64,000 bases of DNA from Allolobophora icterica (taxonomy: Eukaryota; Annelida; Clitellata; Crassiclitellata; Lumbricidae): assembly GCA_963556255.1 (NCBI GenBank), contig OY744609.1, forward strand, positions 16,415,386 through 16,479,385, read 5' to 3'. The notes below the pieces were generated by a model that saw only the letters and a program-made list of their open reading frames with translations, made no database searches and had not been told where the DNA came from. Made by a program: the position numbers and the translations under genes. Within the stretch, counting starts at the first letter, position 1. Every line of letters starts with the position of its first letter. This document shows positions 1 through 10,856 of the stretch, one piece after another.

Positions 1-784
1 TATATATATATATATATACATTAATAATTGATCTGGATATATATAGACATGTGTGGATACATACCAAGTATATATATTTAAATATTTCAGAGCCAAATAA
101 TATCAAATGCCAGCAGCAAATAAATTGTTCAGTGTGACCACTGACTTATTAAATTGTCATGCGAAAAGGAAACACGACAGGCAAATGAGGGTGTCTCGAG
201 GGAGTTGGCTTTCACAAAGTACTCACAAAAATTAAGGGAAAGCGCATGTAATTATACAGATGGCCAATTGTGATGTTGCTTTCAGGTTTTCATTCAGTAG
301 TCGTCTTGCTTAAACAAGAGCTAAAGAAATTCTGCATGTGTTTGCAATGCACAACGTTCATCTCTACCACATTATCACATGCTGTACAACACTGGTATGC
401 ATTTCACTTAAGGTAATCTCCTGATGGATGGGTTGACATCGTTATTGTCTGATATTCCTGATATTCCTTGTACGCCTACATTTTGGCATTAATCATCATT
501 CTCAAAGTTTACCGTATTGCATATAACATTATTTTGGTATTCCATTACATCAGTGTGAGAACTGTAGAAAAAGACTGGGAGTTTAGACTTTGATGAGTTT
601 GATCCATGTGGAGTTGAATATGTTATCCGTACTTTGCAAACTGAGAGAAATCAAAATGCAATAGAAAGCTTAAACTCTTTACAGTGATGACATCACCAAG
701 TTTATTAGTATACAATTCACATGGTCACAAATCTCACAATAAACCAGAGCATTACTTTATTAGCAAAGTGAATTGTGAAAGAAA
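1..784. other. No gene recognised (left flank)
   Basis: Starts with a short (TA)n run. The rest is AT-rich unique-looking sequence with many stops in all frames. I see no exon, terminal repeat or recognisable protein match before the LINE open frame that starts at 785. Confidence 0.5.
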
Positions 785-3652
785 ATGCTAAAATATATGC
801 ACAATATAATCACACTAGCACAACTGATGATGGGGATGAGTGAGATGAGGTGGACTGGGTGCGGAATTACTACATCTGAAGGAATGAGGATATATCACTC
901 TGGAGGTGACAGACATGAGAGAGGAGTGGGCATAGCGATAGATGTGAGGATGGCGACGGCTGTCATTGGATGGGAGCCGATAAGTGACAGAATCATTACC
1001 ATCAGACTACAGACGAGACATGCAAAAACAACCGTGATACAGATATACGCACCAACTAATATGGCCACGGATGACGAAAAAGATGACTTCTACGAACAGC
1101 TACAGGATGTCATAGATGCAACACCAGAGCACGACCTAAAAATAATCATGGGCGACTTTAATGCACAGGTAGGGAAGGATAGAGTCGGATGGGACGATGT
1201 GATGGGAGCGGAGGCTGCTGGAGAGAGAAACGATAATGGTGAGAGAATGCTTAGTTATTGTAGCAACAATAAGCTGAAGATAGGAGGCAGCATGTTTAAA
1301 CACAAGAACATACATAAAGAGACATGGAGGTCCCCAGATGGAAGGACTGCACATCAGATTGACCACATCTGCATCTCCAAAAGATGGGCGACGGCACTGC
1401 AGGATGTCAGGGCATACAGAGGGGCTGATGCTGCTTCAGACCACCACTTGGTCATCGCAGTGCTAAAACTTAAACTGAAGAAATTGACCGCAAGAATGGA
1501 ACACAAGGCAATGGATGTAAACAAATTGAATAAAAAAGAGACTCAGGAAAAGTTCCAGCTGGAATTAAAAAATCGCTTTGAAATACTGGGAGAACAAGAG
1601 CATGAGACGGTGGAGGAGAGATGGGAGGAGATAAAGAATACGATCACAAGCACGGCACGGGCTGTTATTGGGACGAGAAGAGGAACAAGGAAAGAACAGT
1701 GGATTGGGGAGGATACATGGAGAGCAATCGATGAGCGTAGAAAGCTCAAAGGCAGGAGAGAACAGGCATACAACAGAGGTGAGGATACGGAAAACATTCG
1801 CGAGGAATATCGAAGGAAGGATAAAGAGGTTAAGAAACGTTGTAGAAAGGACAAGAAGACATGGGTGGAGGCTCGATTGGAGGAGGCGGAGATTGCGGCA
1901 AAGAGAGGAGATTCCAAAACACTATACAAGATAACAAAAGAAATTACAGGCAAGGTGGCACAGAGGATACCCATCAGAGACGGGGCCGGGAATACGCTCA
2001 GGACGCATGATGAACAAGCGGCAAGATGGAGAGAGCACTTTGACAAGATCTTGAACTGTCCTGAACCAGAGACAACACATGACTTCACACATGACCAGGG
2101 CTTGACAACCTTGGATATAGACCTAGATAGTATTACAGAGAAGGAAGTAGAGGAAGCAGTAAAGAGGCTAAAAAATGGAAAGTCAGCAGGGATCGACGAT
2201 ATACAACCAGAGCTGCTGAAAAATGGAGGAAGAGAGATGATCAAGACCTTAACGAACTTGTGCAACATGATATGGAACACTGGAGAGGTGCCAAGAGATT
2301 GGCGAGACGGGATTATTATACCAATCCCAAAAAAAGGAAACCTTGGTGACTGCAATAATTGGAGAGGAATAACGCTACTCTCCATACCGGGGAAAGTCCT
2401 AGCCAGCATAATCTTGAGAAGAATACAAGGGGCGGTGGATGCCGTACTAAGGCAACAACAGGCGGGCTTCCGAAAAAACAGATCCTGTAGCGACCAGATC
2501 TTCACATTGAGACAGATTATAGAGAAATGCGTGGAGGGAAATACAAATATACTTGTCAACTTCATAGATTTTCAAAAGGCTTTTGACAGCGTCCAGAGAC
2601 CAGTGGTGTGGAACATTCTTGCACAATATGGAATTCCAGGAAAAATCATAGACATCATAAAAGGGATGTATAAAGAAAGCAGATGCACGGTGAGAGTGGA
2701 GGGGAGACTGGGGGAGTGGTTCCAGATTGTTACGGGGGTGCGGCAAGGATGCATCTTATCGCCGTTGCTGTTCCTGTTAACGATTGACTGGGTATTGAGG
2801 AGAAGCACGGCGGAGGGAAGATGGGGTTTAGAGTGGAGAGGAGCCGAGAGGCTAACAGACCTGGACTTTGCAGACGATATAGCGCTACTGGAAGATACAT
2901 GGGAGGGAATGAGCGAGCTCACGGGCAGAGTGGAAAAAGAGGCAGGATTGGTTGGATTAAGAATCAATACTTCAAAAACAAAGATCATGAAAGTGGGAAA
3001 ATGGGAGACGAGAGAGAACATTAAAGTTGGGGAAGATGTAATAGAGGAGGTGGAGGATTTTTGCTATCTGGGAAGTGTACTTGCAAACAATGGTAGCTGT
3101 GACAAGGAGATCAGAGTTAGGCTGGGAAAGGCTAACGCCACATTTGGAAGATTAAACAGCATATGGAAAGACAAAGGACTAAGCATCATAACAAAGACAA
3201 GACTATACAAGGCCTTGGTCCTGACAACATTGCTATATAGAGCGGAAACATGGCCTATGACGAAAGCTAATCAGAAGAAACTAGAGGCGGCTCATCATCG
3301 GTGGCAGAGAAGGATACTAGGGGTCACGTGGAAAGACAAGATAAAGAATGAAGATATAAGAAAGAGAACGGCTATGGAAAAAATGGAGGATATGCTGAAG
3401 AGAGCACGCCTACGCTGGCTGGGACATATGCACAGATCAAACAGTGAAAGAATCGCGAAGCAGTCACTGAACTGGACTCCATCGGGATGGAAGAGGAAAC
3501 GTGGGAGGCCGAGAAAGACCTGGCGAGCCACGGTCGTGCAGGATCTGGAGGACGGAGAGATGACATGGGAGGAGGCTGAGGGAGCTGCAGAGGACAGAGT
3601 GATGTGGAGGAGCTGTGTCGCCCGATGCGCTACAAGCGCGTGGAAGGACTAA
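785..3652 (+). CDS. RTE-like LINE endonuclease/reverse transcriptase ORF
   Basis: A 955-residue frame without internal stops. It encodes the pol protein of a non-LTR retrotransposon: an apurinic-type endonuclease nicks target DNA and the reverse transcriptase primes from the nick. Visible endonuclease motifs are SEMRWTG (about residues 19-25), GDFNAQVG (about 123-130) and SDHHLV (about 218-223). Visible RT motifs are PKKGNLGDCNNWRGI near 515, QAGFRKNRSCSDQI, FIDFQKAFDS, GVRQGCILSPLLF and the catalytic FADD near 695. The C-terminus has RWLGHMHRS and KRGRPRKTW, typical of RTE-type proteins. The family's N-terminal start (a TWNVRT-type stretch before SEMRWTG) is missing, so this copy is probably 5'-truncated near 820 and the first ATG may lie in flanking DNA. 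It is otherwise intact, suggesting a young insertion. The clade is inferred from motif style. Confidence 0.9.
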   Translation: MLKYMHNIITLAQLMMGMSEMRWTGCGITTSEGMRIYHSGGDRHERGVGIAIDVRMATAVIGWEPISDRIITIRLQTRHAKTTVIQIYAPTNMATDDEKDDFYEQLQDVIDATPEHDLKIIMGDFNAQVGKDRVGWDDVMGAEAAGERNDNGERMLSYCSNNKLKIGGSMFKHKNIHKETWRSPDGRTAHQIDHICISKRWATALQDVRAYRGADAASDHHLVIAVLKLKLKKLTARMEHKAMDVNKLNKKETQEKFQLELKNRFEILGEQEHETVEERWEEIKNTITSTARAVIGTRRGTRKEQWIGEDTWRAIDERRKLKGRREQAYNRGEDTENIREEYRRKDKEVKKRCRKDKKTWVEARLEEAEIAAKRGDSKTLYKITKEITGKVAQRIPIRDGAGNTLRTHDEQAARWREHFDKILNCPEPETTHDFTHDQGLTTLDIDLDSITEKEVEEAVKRLKNGKSAGIDDIQPELLKNGGREMIKTLTNLCNMIWNTGEVPRDWRDGIIIPIPKKGNLGDCNNWRGITLLSIPGKVLASIILRRIQGAVDAVLRQQQAGFRKNRSCSDQIFTLRQIIEKCVEGNTNILVNFIDFQKAFDSVQRPVVWNILAQYGIPGKIIDIIKGMYKESRCTVRVEGRLGEWFQIVTGVRQGCILSPLLFLLTIDWVLRRSTAEGRWGLEWRGAERLTDLDFADDIALLEDTWEGMSELTGRVEKEAGLVGLRINTSKTKIMKVGKWETRENIKVGEDVIEEVEDFCYLGSVLANNGSCDKEIRVRLGKANATFGRLNSIWKDKGLSIITKTRLYKALVLTTLLYRAETWPMTKANQKKLEAAHHRWQRRILGVTWKDKIKNEDIRKRTAMEKMEDMLKRARLRWLGHMHRSNSERIAKQSLNWTPSGWKRKRGRPRKTWRATVVQDLEDGEMTWEEAEGAAEDRVMWRSCVARCATSAWKD

Positions 3653-3670
3653 GGTCTAAGGTCTAAGGTA
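3648..3670 (+). repeat. LINE 3' tail, (AAGGTCT)n
   Basis: The stop codon TAA is embedded in a heptamer repeat (CTAAGGT CTAAGGT CTAAGGT). Short tandem 3' tails directly after a minimal 3' UTR are usual for RTE-type LINEs, so this is probably the 3' boundary of the insertion. Confidence 0.65.
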
Positions 3671-4970
3671 AGCACAACTGAGGGGTTGGAAACAACCCCC
3701 GTGTGTTTGCAATGAAGACTTAACTGGGGGTCCTAAGAAAGACTACTTAGACTAGAGGGGTTGAACCCCTAACCTCTGACAATTCTCACCCTGAATTACA
3801 TTATCGGATTTCATTTGATTTTGAAAACTCCATGGTTTGGTTTTGCCATTCCATGCACTCCAGTGCATGCAGTGGCAAAAACTTCACATTTTAGACCCTT
3901 AGGCTGGATTACTCCATTGGGTGCTATATGATAATCCCAATAATCATTCTAGACATTTCTGCTGCTTTTGGCACCAACGATCATGGTGTACTTCTTCAAT
4001 GACTATCTTTCAGGTTTGGTATCTTGGATATTGCCCTTCTTTGGTTTTGGTCTTACATGTTTTCTGCTCTATTTCTATAAAATCTGAAAGTCATTGTTTA
4101 CAACCAATCCAACTTTCTTGTAATGTCCATTAAGGTTCCATTCTTGGAACATTTCTCGTGTACACTACACAGCGCTAAGTAATCTCTAAGTTATATATGT
4201 ACATAACTCCTCAAGCTTTTCACAGAAACCTAAAATCCTACTTTTTCACGAAATCTTATCACGATTCATCCACACCGCCTCCTTGCAATTTTTCTCAACC
4301 AACAAAATTCACCCTTCTCAGAAAATTTGTCTCCACTCTCTGGTCTTCTGGCATAAGAATTTTGTTCCTCACGTGTTATCTCTGGACAACTCCTTTGACT
4401 GTACGCAGCGCTCGTGAATAAGCTAATCGTAATCTCGAAATTTCTACAGCGCCCAAAAAAGAAGTCGCGGAAACCAGCTTATTCACATGCGCTCAGTCAA
4501 ATCATAACCGATAGGCGGGTGGTCAAATCGGTTCCAGATTTAAAGCCCGCAGTTTTTAGGTGGCACTTTCGCTTACGATTACGGTTACTATATGCTCTTA
4601 TCTGTTTCCCTATCTGCAGACCTGGGCCTCTCTGTAATTGCGTGACCCGCGCACTCATGGTTACGACACGGACAGCCTGGTATAGGAAGTATCAGCATCT
4701 ATATATAATCAGATAATCTGTTGAGATGATCATGAAATGATCGAGCCATTAATCATAAGGGAAGATCAAGAGAACAGCTTATCAGCAGATCAGGAGACGA
4801 TTGTCAGCTCAGAAGAGAAAGACAGATAAAAAAGCGGCGATCTCACCATCGCTTCCGAGTTAATGATACATCCGCCATTAACGATTTTGCTATAGTCACG
4901 TGACGATCCTGAAAAAGAAAACGAAACTAGAAAAAAAGAATGTTAGTCATTCCAACTTCCCGTTACGTTC
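3671..4970. other. No gene recognised
   Basis: Noncoding-looking sequence. The stretch 4390-4620 contains phrases (GCGCTCGTGAATAAGCT, TTACGATTACGG) resembling the short repeat seen at 21.07, 36.12 and 55.44 kb. Nothing else is recognised. Confidence 0.4.
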
Positions 4971-4973
4971 AAA

Positions 4974-5071
4974 CATAACATAACATAACATAACATAACA
5001 TAACATAACATAACATAACATAACATATGTTTACAGTGGTTCAGAAGACTAAAGCCTGTGTGAGAACCACC
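4974..5071 (-). repeat. LINE 3' end: stem-loop plus (TTATG)n tail
   Basis: On the minus strand GTGGTTCTCAC...GAACCAC forms a hairpin (5036-5070) followed by about ten TTATG units. The same hairpin and tail end the LINE fragment at 48.6-49.1 kb, where RT-linked coding sequence precedes it, so this is taken as a short 3' remnant of the same LINE family. The upstream sequence to 5200 is not recognised. Confidence 0.6.
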
Positions 5072-6204
5072 ACCATACAAGTGATGAGGATTTGCGAATA
5101 AATTCCGGAAGTTTTTATAAATACTGTGGTTCCATTCAGGTTCGGCTAACGCAAATACTCGATTTCCAAATTCTATGAGTGATCGAATGATGGCGGTCAC
5201 CCTGAGATGACGATTAATTTAGTTATAGAAAATTTATAAATCGATTACCTATAGGCTGAATACGGACGTAGGCCCTAGTAGCTATATCGATCATGCATTT
5301 TGTTTTAAGTTAGGCCAATGTTCTCATTACCCTCAGTGGCGGCGCGTGGATTTTTCAAAGGTGGTGCGAAGCATCAGTGTGCCGCCCCCTTACTGCGTAA
5401 GGCGGCAGGCCTGTCCAGTTGTCTAGTGAAATTTTGTCTGAGTTGTGTATGATAGTTGTTATAATAGTAGTAGTCTTAGCCATTACTGGCCTAGTATAGA
5501 GCACAGTAGCAGATGATGCAGATCCGCATAACCATAATCTTCATTGTTTATGTAAAATATATTAGCTTCTCGTTACTTACTTATTTCTCAGACGGAAGTG
5601 AATAGTTGTGGTATTGTGAACGTAGTTATTAAACTTGCAAACTTTTGTTTGTACACGTTTAACTAAACTACATAATTTTGACTTCCTGCATTTTATTCAA
5701 CCTATGACTGTACTACATGACGGCACTTTAACGACTTTGTGTTTGCTAAGCTGTTTTGAAGTATAATTAGCTGATTTTAAACAGGTACCTGTAATATACC
5801 TATTATGGGGGTTACTTTGAACATGTTCAAAGTAACCCCACATTGGGTTTTGATACACTACCGGTACCGGTACGCTATCAGGTACTTGCCTAATTGCTTC
5901 GCACTTTCTTGCAAACTATTCCAACTTAAGTTCTTTGCCGTATTGAATTTGCTACGTCAATCTAACTACCTTGCAAACATCGCGTTTCAGCTGCACCGAT
6001 AGACATGCTAGCCGATAATTATATTATGCGTGGTGTCAAGAAGATGTTGAACCTAGGCGGCGCAGAAAGAGAATGTTGCGCCAGGTAAAAACATTGCTGT
6101 GGAGGACTTGAATGAACCTACCGGTATCTGTAGTACCAGTACCGGTATAAGTACAGCTTCAATTAATACCTGTACCGGTATCAGTAGCAGTAATCTAACT
6201 ATAG

Positions 6205-6600
6205 ATGGTAATGCTGATGCAAGCGAAATTGATGATAATTTTGATGCTGTTGATGGTTAGAAATCTGGTGACGATACAGAATGTCACCGAGTTTGAAGAT
6301 GACATGATCAGTGGTACCGGTAATAATTCCCATGAAGCCGCTGACGATTCGTATGACGAACCACTTTGTAGCAAGGTCCAACAGAAAATTAAGCCAACGG
6401 TTGGAAATTTTACATTGTACAGTCTGAGACTGGCAAACAAGGCGTCAATTCCAAGTTTTATTTTTGGAAAGATTCTACAGATTGATAACAAGAACCATGA
6501 ATGTGAGATGACATTTGCACGATGAACTCAACGAATTTCACTTCTCTTTTCATGGCCAGCCGTTGTTGATAAATCCGTTGTCAAACTTCAACAGCTACAG
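6205..6600 (+). pseudogene. Decayed transposase C-terminal fragment
   Basis: The frame reads VGNFTLYSL...IFGKILQID...CEMTFAR, then a stop, then in the same frame FSWPAVVDKSVVKL. This order, a small beta-rich GDFVLV-like stretch followed by an FxWP...DxS tail, resembles the C-terminus of transposon proteins common in aquatic animal genomes. The internal TGA and the lack of upstream homology make it a relic. The family name is uncertain. Confidence 0.4.
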
Positions 6601-6762
6601 CCGTTATTGATAAATCCCTTGTCAAACTTCAACAGCTGCAAATGTGAACTGACTATTCAGAAAGAGGACAGAAGGGGAAGGCTTGTTCCCTTCATGTGAA
6701 CTGCAACCATATAAGAACAATCTACATGCAGTAGCTAATAGCTTTTCCTAAAACTATATTAG

Positions 6763-7218
6763 TTGTTAACTTACTGTTTGCTCTCTAGACAATTTTCACT
6801 GTTTGTCACTGCATCCCAGCACGATAAAAATCAACTCCAAGCCATTATAAACAAGATGACTAGGCTGGGGTACCTGCCAGAGGGTGGGCCAACGTTCGAC
6901 CAACTCTGTAGGAAGGCAGATGTCGACCTTTTTACGGGGGTCTTCAAAAACCCTGGTCATGTACTTCACAAATTGCTCACACTCAAGAAACCTAAAATTT
7001 CTGTTCTCCTACCTCGGTCTCACGATAGAGTGCTTACTCCACTGGACAATAACTAGAGTAAAAATGTTATTGAGAGAGTGCTGTACTCTTATTGGTTGTG
7101 ATGTTGTTTTTTAACTGTTATATTCTGTATTGTATTATTTGATGCATGTACACTGGAGTGCTAATCTCTTGCAACCGGTTAAATAAAGAAAATACTTACT
7201 TTCTTACTTACTTACTTA
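6763..7218 (+). pseudogene. 5'-truncated LINE, C-terminal RT tail and (TTAC)n end
   Basis: The C-terminal part of a jockey/CR1-group LINE ORF is visible: KMTRLGYLPEGGPTFDQLC, ADVDLFTGVFKNPGHVLH and PRSHDRVLT. The equivalent block in the LINE at 45.3-45.9 kb reads GRMKRRGLLHPSSPT...EADARLF...KHVLRHL. A short 3' UTR, AATAAA and a (CTTA)n tail at 7196-7222 follow. It is a dead fragment inserted in the hAT interior. Confidence 0.7.
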
Positions 7219-7625
7219 CTTATTGAATGTTCTACACATGTAGGTGACTGTTGGTAATTAAAAAAAAAGATAAAATGTGTTCAAAGTAACCCTATGACAG
7301 TGTCTTCTTTGAACAAACAATGACATCACATTGCTGTTCAAATTAGCCTCAGACCCGGGGCTACTTTGAACACCTCGTTTTTTTTTTAAAAAAGGGAATA
7401 AAAATGGCCCATTAAATACTTTTAAAGTACTGGATCATCAGATCCTCATATGCCCCCTAGGCTAAAAATAAAATAATAACGAATTTCAATAAGACAAGTT
7501 TGTGGTTCTTGTTTAAACGTAAAAAGTGTTCAAAGTAGCCCCAGTTTACGGTAGTCAAAGTGCCGCCCCCTCAAGTGGCCGCCCGGTGCGACCGCACCCC
7601 CTTGCACCCCCACGCGCCGCCACTG

Positions 7626-8485
7626 ATTACCCTGCTGTTGACACTCATTGCATATTATCTTTATGGACATTATTGCTAGGCCTACTAATTCAGATCACAA
7701 GAATCATACACAGGCGATTGTTATTCTATTCTGATCAGAGCAGCTATAGCCCAATCGATTGTGTCGCGGCAGTTTTATACGGGACAACTTCAAAAGAAAC
7801 TAATCGGAAGAAAATGATGTTGCCGCACCAGGCCCGCCGAATGGGGGGGGGGGCAGGGAGGCAAATACCAGGGCCCGGCAATTTCTAGGGGCCCGGCCCC
7901 GCAATCAACTTTTCTTATAAAGCCTAATGATAGTTTAGGGGCCCGAGAGGCCGAGACTGCTCTGCCTATAGGGTCCGGAATTTCTGTATGTGGCCCTGTG
8001 CCACACTAGCCTTGATCGATGTTGTAGATGGAGCAGACGGCTGCAGAGAATAGCTCGTCCTACCATGCTTTCGTCGCAGACCCCCCCCCCGTCAGCGCTG
8101 GCCAACAACCCCCACATACTCAAGCCATCGGTCACCCACTTCGAGTCGTCCTTCTTCGATCGCCTACAGTGGCACGAGCTTTCGTCGGGCTAGCACTGCA
8201 TGGACCGATCTTCAAGGCAAAAGTATGAGCCAATGCGTATAAGCTCCATATAGGCCTCACTGGAAGGCTTGAATTATTGTGAAATTTGAACGGGAGAGGG
8301 TTGAAAATTCTTACATGTCGGTTATCCAGACGTGAATTACGTGCATAGGGAATACTGCATAGGCCTACGTACCTAAAGTCCGTTGTAGGCTTGTGTTTTT
8401 CATCATGCTATGGCGAAGGCAGGTTTAGATGAGACGTCAACACGGTTAATGCTCTTTCGTCTGCCAGAGCACACTCCATTTTATA
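7626..8485. other. No gene recognised; G-run and C-run repeats
   Basis: Contains homopolymer runs (about 7842-7855 and 8083-8092) and GGGCCCGG-rich sequence. Short open frames here have no recognisable domain and no exon borders that I trust. Confidence 0.4.
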
Positions 8486-8489
8486 ACTA

Positions 8490-8615
8490 CTATTCCTTAC
8501 TAAACACTGTCAAGTCGGACTACTCGCGCTATTCTAATGAAAACATGAGTTCTTTATTTTATTCAAGCAAAACAACTCTAAATGCAGACTGCAGAGAATT
8601 CCGTGAAAATAGCGT
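8490..8615. repeat. Fragment of the GGTCTT-array hAT family
   Basis: The stretch from CTATTCCTTACTAAACACTGTC to CTGCAGAGAATTCCG closely matches part of the hAT copy at 53.69-53.81 kb. Neither terminal repeat nor the hexamer array is present, so it is an old partial copy. Confidence 0.6.
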
Positions 8616-8710
8616 AATCTCCAAATTTCTAAAATGCTACTCGAAATTTAAGTGCAGGGCACCAGCTTATTCAAGTGCACATTGTCATAGGGGTTGTTCA
8701 GAGATGCCCA

Positions 8711-9142
8711 GAGGACCATAAATATATCACGTACGCAAAAATCCGGGAATATTGGACCCCCTCCCTCTGTTCGCAAGCGTACTTTCATCCACACACCCCT
8801 GCGTACGTACGCTTGACGCACACTCCCCTCCCCCCGAAGACCAGCTGCAGAAAGTGTCTCGGCAGTAACTGTCTGCACTTTAGGCCAGGTTGAAGGATGA
8901 GTGAGGGCCAATATAGAAAAATTATAGGTGTCTCGTTCACAGCACAGAATAACTGCACATGGCTTTTATATAATGTAATAAAATGCCATCGAACGACTAT
9001 AGGACAATACAGTTACAAATAGGCTAATGTGGACGTCATAATTAGAAATTTGCGTACGTACACATTTTGCCCCCCTCCCCCCGTTCGCAAAATCGCCGAC
9101 TCCCCTTCCCCCTCCTTGCGTACGTAATATGTGGATGGCCCC
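8711..9142. mobile_element. PIF/Harbinger-like MITE, copy 1
   Basis: Same family as 10193-10653 and 26186-26709. The right end reads TTGCGTACGTAATATGTGGATGGCCCC; the left end is degraded (GAGGACCATAAATATATCACG). The interior is almost identical to copy 2, including CAGCTGCAGAAAGTGTCTCG. It has no coding capacity. Confidence 0.75.
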
Positions 9143-9267
9143 CAGTTGAAAATAATCCGAGTCTGGATGCATCCAGAGACCAGAGGGGCGGGGGCAAAGG
9201 AGCTACTCAGGCGGGTTTCGCCGAGTGCAAGAAAGCTTGATAGGCTGAGGGATTGGATGGATTAGAG

Positions 9268-9585
9268 CAGTGGTCACCAACCCGCGGCTCGCGAGCCGCA
9301 GGCGGCTCTTGAAAGGCTCTGTGGCGGCTTTTTATAATGACATTTTCTATGTGACGAAATAATATTGGGCTATAAAAATGGACTTTCCGTGTTGTTTAAG
9401 GTCAAAATTCTATGACGTCGTTGTTTTTTGTCGGACCATGTAATTATAATGATATTTGCCATGCTCCTACATTCGATCTAAAACCATGGCGGCTCCCAAA
9501 AGTTGCTAAACTTCACAATGTGGCTCCCAAAAGTCGCTGAACTTCGCAGTGCGGCTCTTCACCGAAAAAAGGTTGGGGACCACTG
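9268..9585. mobile_element. hAT MITE, TIR CAGTGGTCACC
   Basis: A 318-bp element starting CAGTGGTCACCAACC and ending GGTTGGGGACCACTG, flanked by the perfect 8-bp duplication GATTAGAG (9260-9267 and 9586-9593). Internal GCGGCTC motifs repeat. Noncoding. Confidence 0.9.
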
Positions 9586-9699
9586 GATTAGAGTAAGAAT
9601 TCTTGAAGAATGGTACTTTAATTTGGAGTGGAAAGACTGGGGTGATAAGCAGAGGAGCATCAATTGATGGTGCTGAGCATTTATCAGTGAAGGACTTCT

Positions 9700-9797
9700 C
9701 TCAAGGTCCCTACACAGAAACTGTCTCAAGGGAGGCTTGAACCCATACTCTCTGCATTACAAGGCGAGCGCTCTACCCAGTGGGCTATCATGTCCCA
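9700..9797 (-). repeat. tRNA-derived SINE head
   Basis: On the minus strand the order is a TAGCCCACTGG A-box, a CTTGTAA anticodon-like loop (TGT, Thr-like) and a GGGTTCAAGCC B-box, as in a tRNA gene. The 5' and 3' acceptor ends do not pair, and the sequence runs on without a tRNA 3' end, so it is a pol III SINE head rather than a tRNA. Confidence 0.6.
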
Positions 9798-10192
9798 ACA
9801 GAACACACTGAAACAACACATGCAATCAGGTTTACTTGAGTACAAGTTACAAATTGTCATCCAAGATTACTTCAGTATGCATAAAACACAGCGTAAATCT
9901 AATTATTCCTTGACCTTGAAATCATTTGGCAGAGTTCTTCTTTCTTTAATTGTGGCTGCTTAATTTTAAACTGAACAGAAAGGTCAAGCAGTAAGCGTCA
10001 CTGACATTGCAGATTCTTTTCACTACCTTGAAGATCTCTAATCTAATCTAATCTAATCTAAGAACTTCTATAGTGCCAATATCATAATGCTCAAGGTATT
10101 ATGGTTGCCACTACACAAAATCGTTAATCAGGCCATATTCCACGGCGAGTCAAAAGCCACAAGGGAGTCCAAGCAGCATACTAAGCAAACAA

Positions 10193-10653
10193 GGGGCCAT
10201 CCATATATTACGTACACAAAAAATCGAGAAAATTGGACCCCTCCCCCCTGTTCGCAAGCGTACTTTCTTCCACACCCCCCTGCGTACGTACGCTTGATGC
10301 CCCCCCCCAAGACCAGCTGCAGAAAGTGTCTCGACAGCTGCAGAAAGTGTCTCGACAGCTCCAGACAGCCCGACTGTCTGCACTTTAGGCCAGATTGAAG
10401 GATGAGTGAGGGCCAATATAGACAAATTATAGGTGTCTCGTTCACAGCACAGAATAACTGCACATGGCTTTTATATAATGTAATAAAATGCCATCAGACG
10501 ACTATAGGACAATACAGTTATAAACAGGCTCATGTGGACGTCATAATTAGAAATTTATTTTGCATACATACACATTTTGTCCCCCCTCCCCCCCGTCCGC
10601 AAAATCGACTAAATCCCACCCCCTCATTGCGTACGTAATATGTGGATGGCCCC
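10193..10653. mobile_element. PIF/Harbinger-like MITE, copy 2
   Basis: A 461-bp element with inverted ends GGGGCCATCCATATATTACG and its complement at the right end. Two short direct duplications occur inside (CAGCTGCAGAAAGTGTCTCG at about 10313 and 10334). The flanks share AA but not a clear 3-bp duplication. Noncoding; repeated C-runs give spurious open frames. Confidence 0.85.
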
Positions 10654-10856
10654 AAGTCCAAGAAAAGATGGTTTAGTCGTGATCTGAAGGTCACTGAACT
10701 TGGCAGAGCCTTTGTCAGAGTTCTAGTCTACGCCAGCAACAGAAAAGGCATGCCAACCACGAGCCCTACGTGTCCATCGAACCGTTACGCTAATCGACAA
10801 TAACTCACAACACGTCTCCCTGAATAACAGACCAACTAACTATTTTATCCACAGAC

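Larger units (their letters stand above)
5806..7553. mobile_element. Probable nested DNA element inside the hAT
   Basis: A perfect palindrome at 5812-5843 (arms GGGGTTACTTTGAACA) and the copy TGTTCAAAGTAGCCCC near 7519-7540 look like inverted terminal or subterminal repeats of a second element. Related motifs recur at 7278, 7303 and 7362. The interior has decayed transposase-like coding, a LINE fragment and an unusual density of ACCGGT. No target-site duplication could be set, so the borders are approximate. Confidence 0.45.
5334..7625. mobile_element. hAT-type DNA transposon with 8-bp TSD
   Basis: The element is bounded by the inverted repeat CAGTGGCGGCGCGTGG, identical over 16 bp at both ends, and flanked by the perfect 8-bp duplication ATTACCCT (5326-5333 and 7626-7633). 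A CAG start with an 8-bp duplication is the hAT signature. Subterminal GTGCCGCCCCCT motifs occur at both ends (about 5379 and 7560). At 2292 bp it holds no intact transposase; its interior is occupied by other decayed elements described separately. Confidence 0.88.

Noticed and set aside
1543..2565. 340-aa minus-strand frame
   Set aside because: Antisense shadow of the LINE coding sequence with no domain of its own.
9700..9797. Thr tRNA gene on the minus strand
   Set aside because: A- and B-boxes and an anticodon-like loop are present, but the acceptor stem does not pair and the 3' end is lacking; better read as a SINE head.
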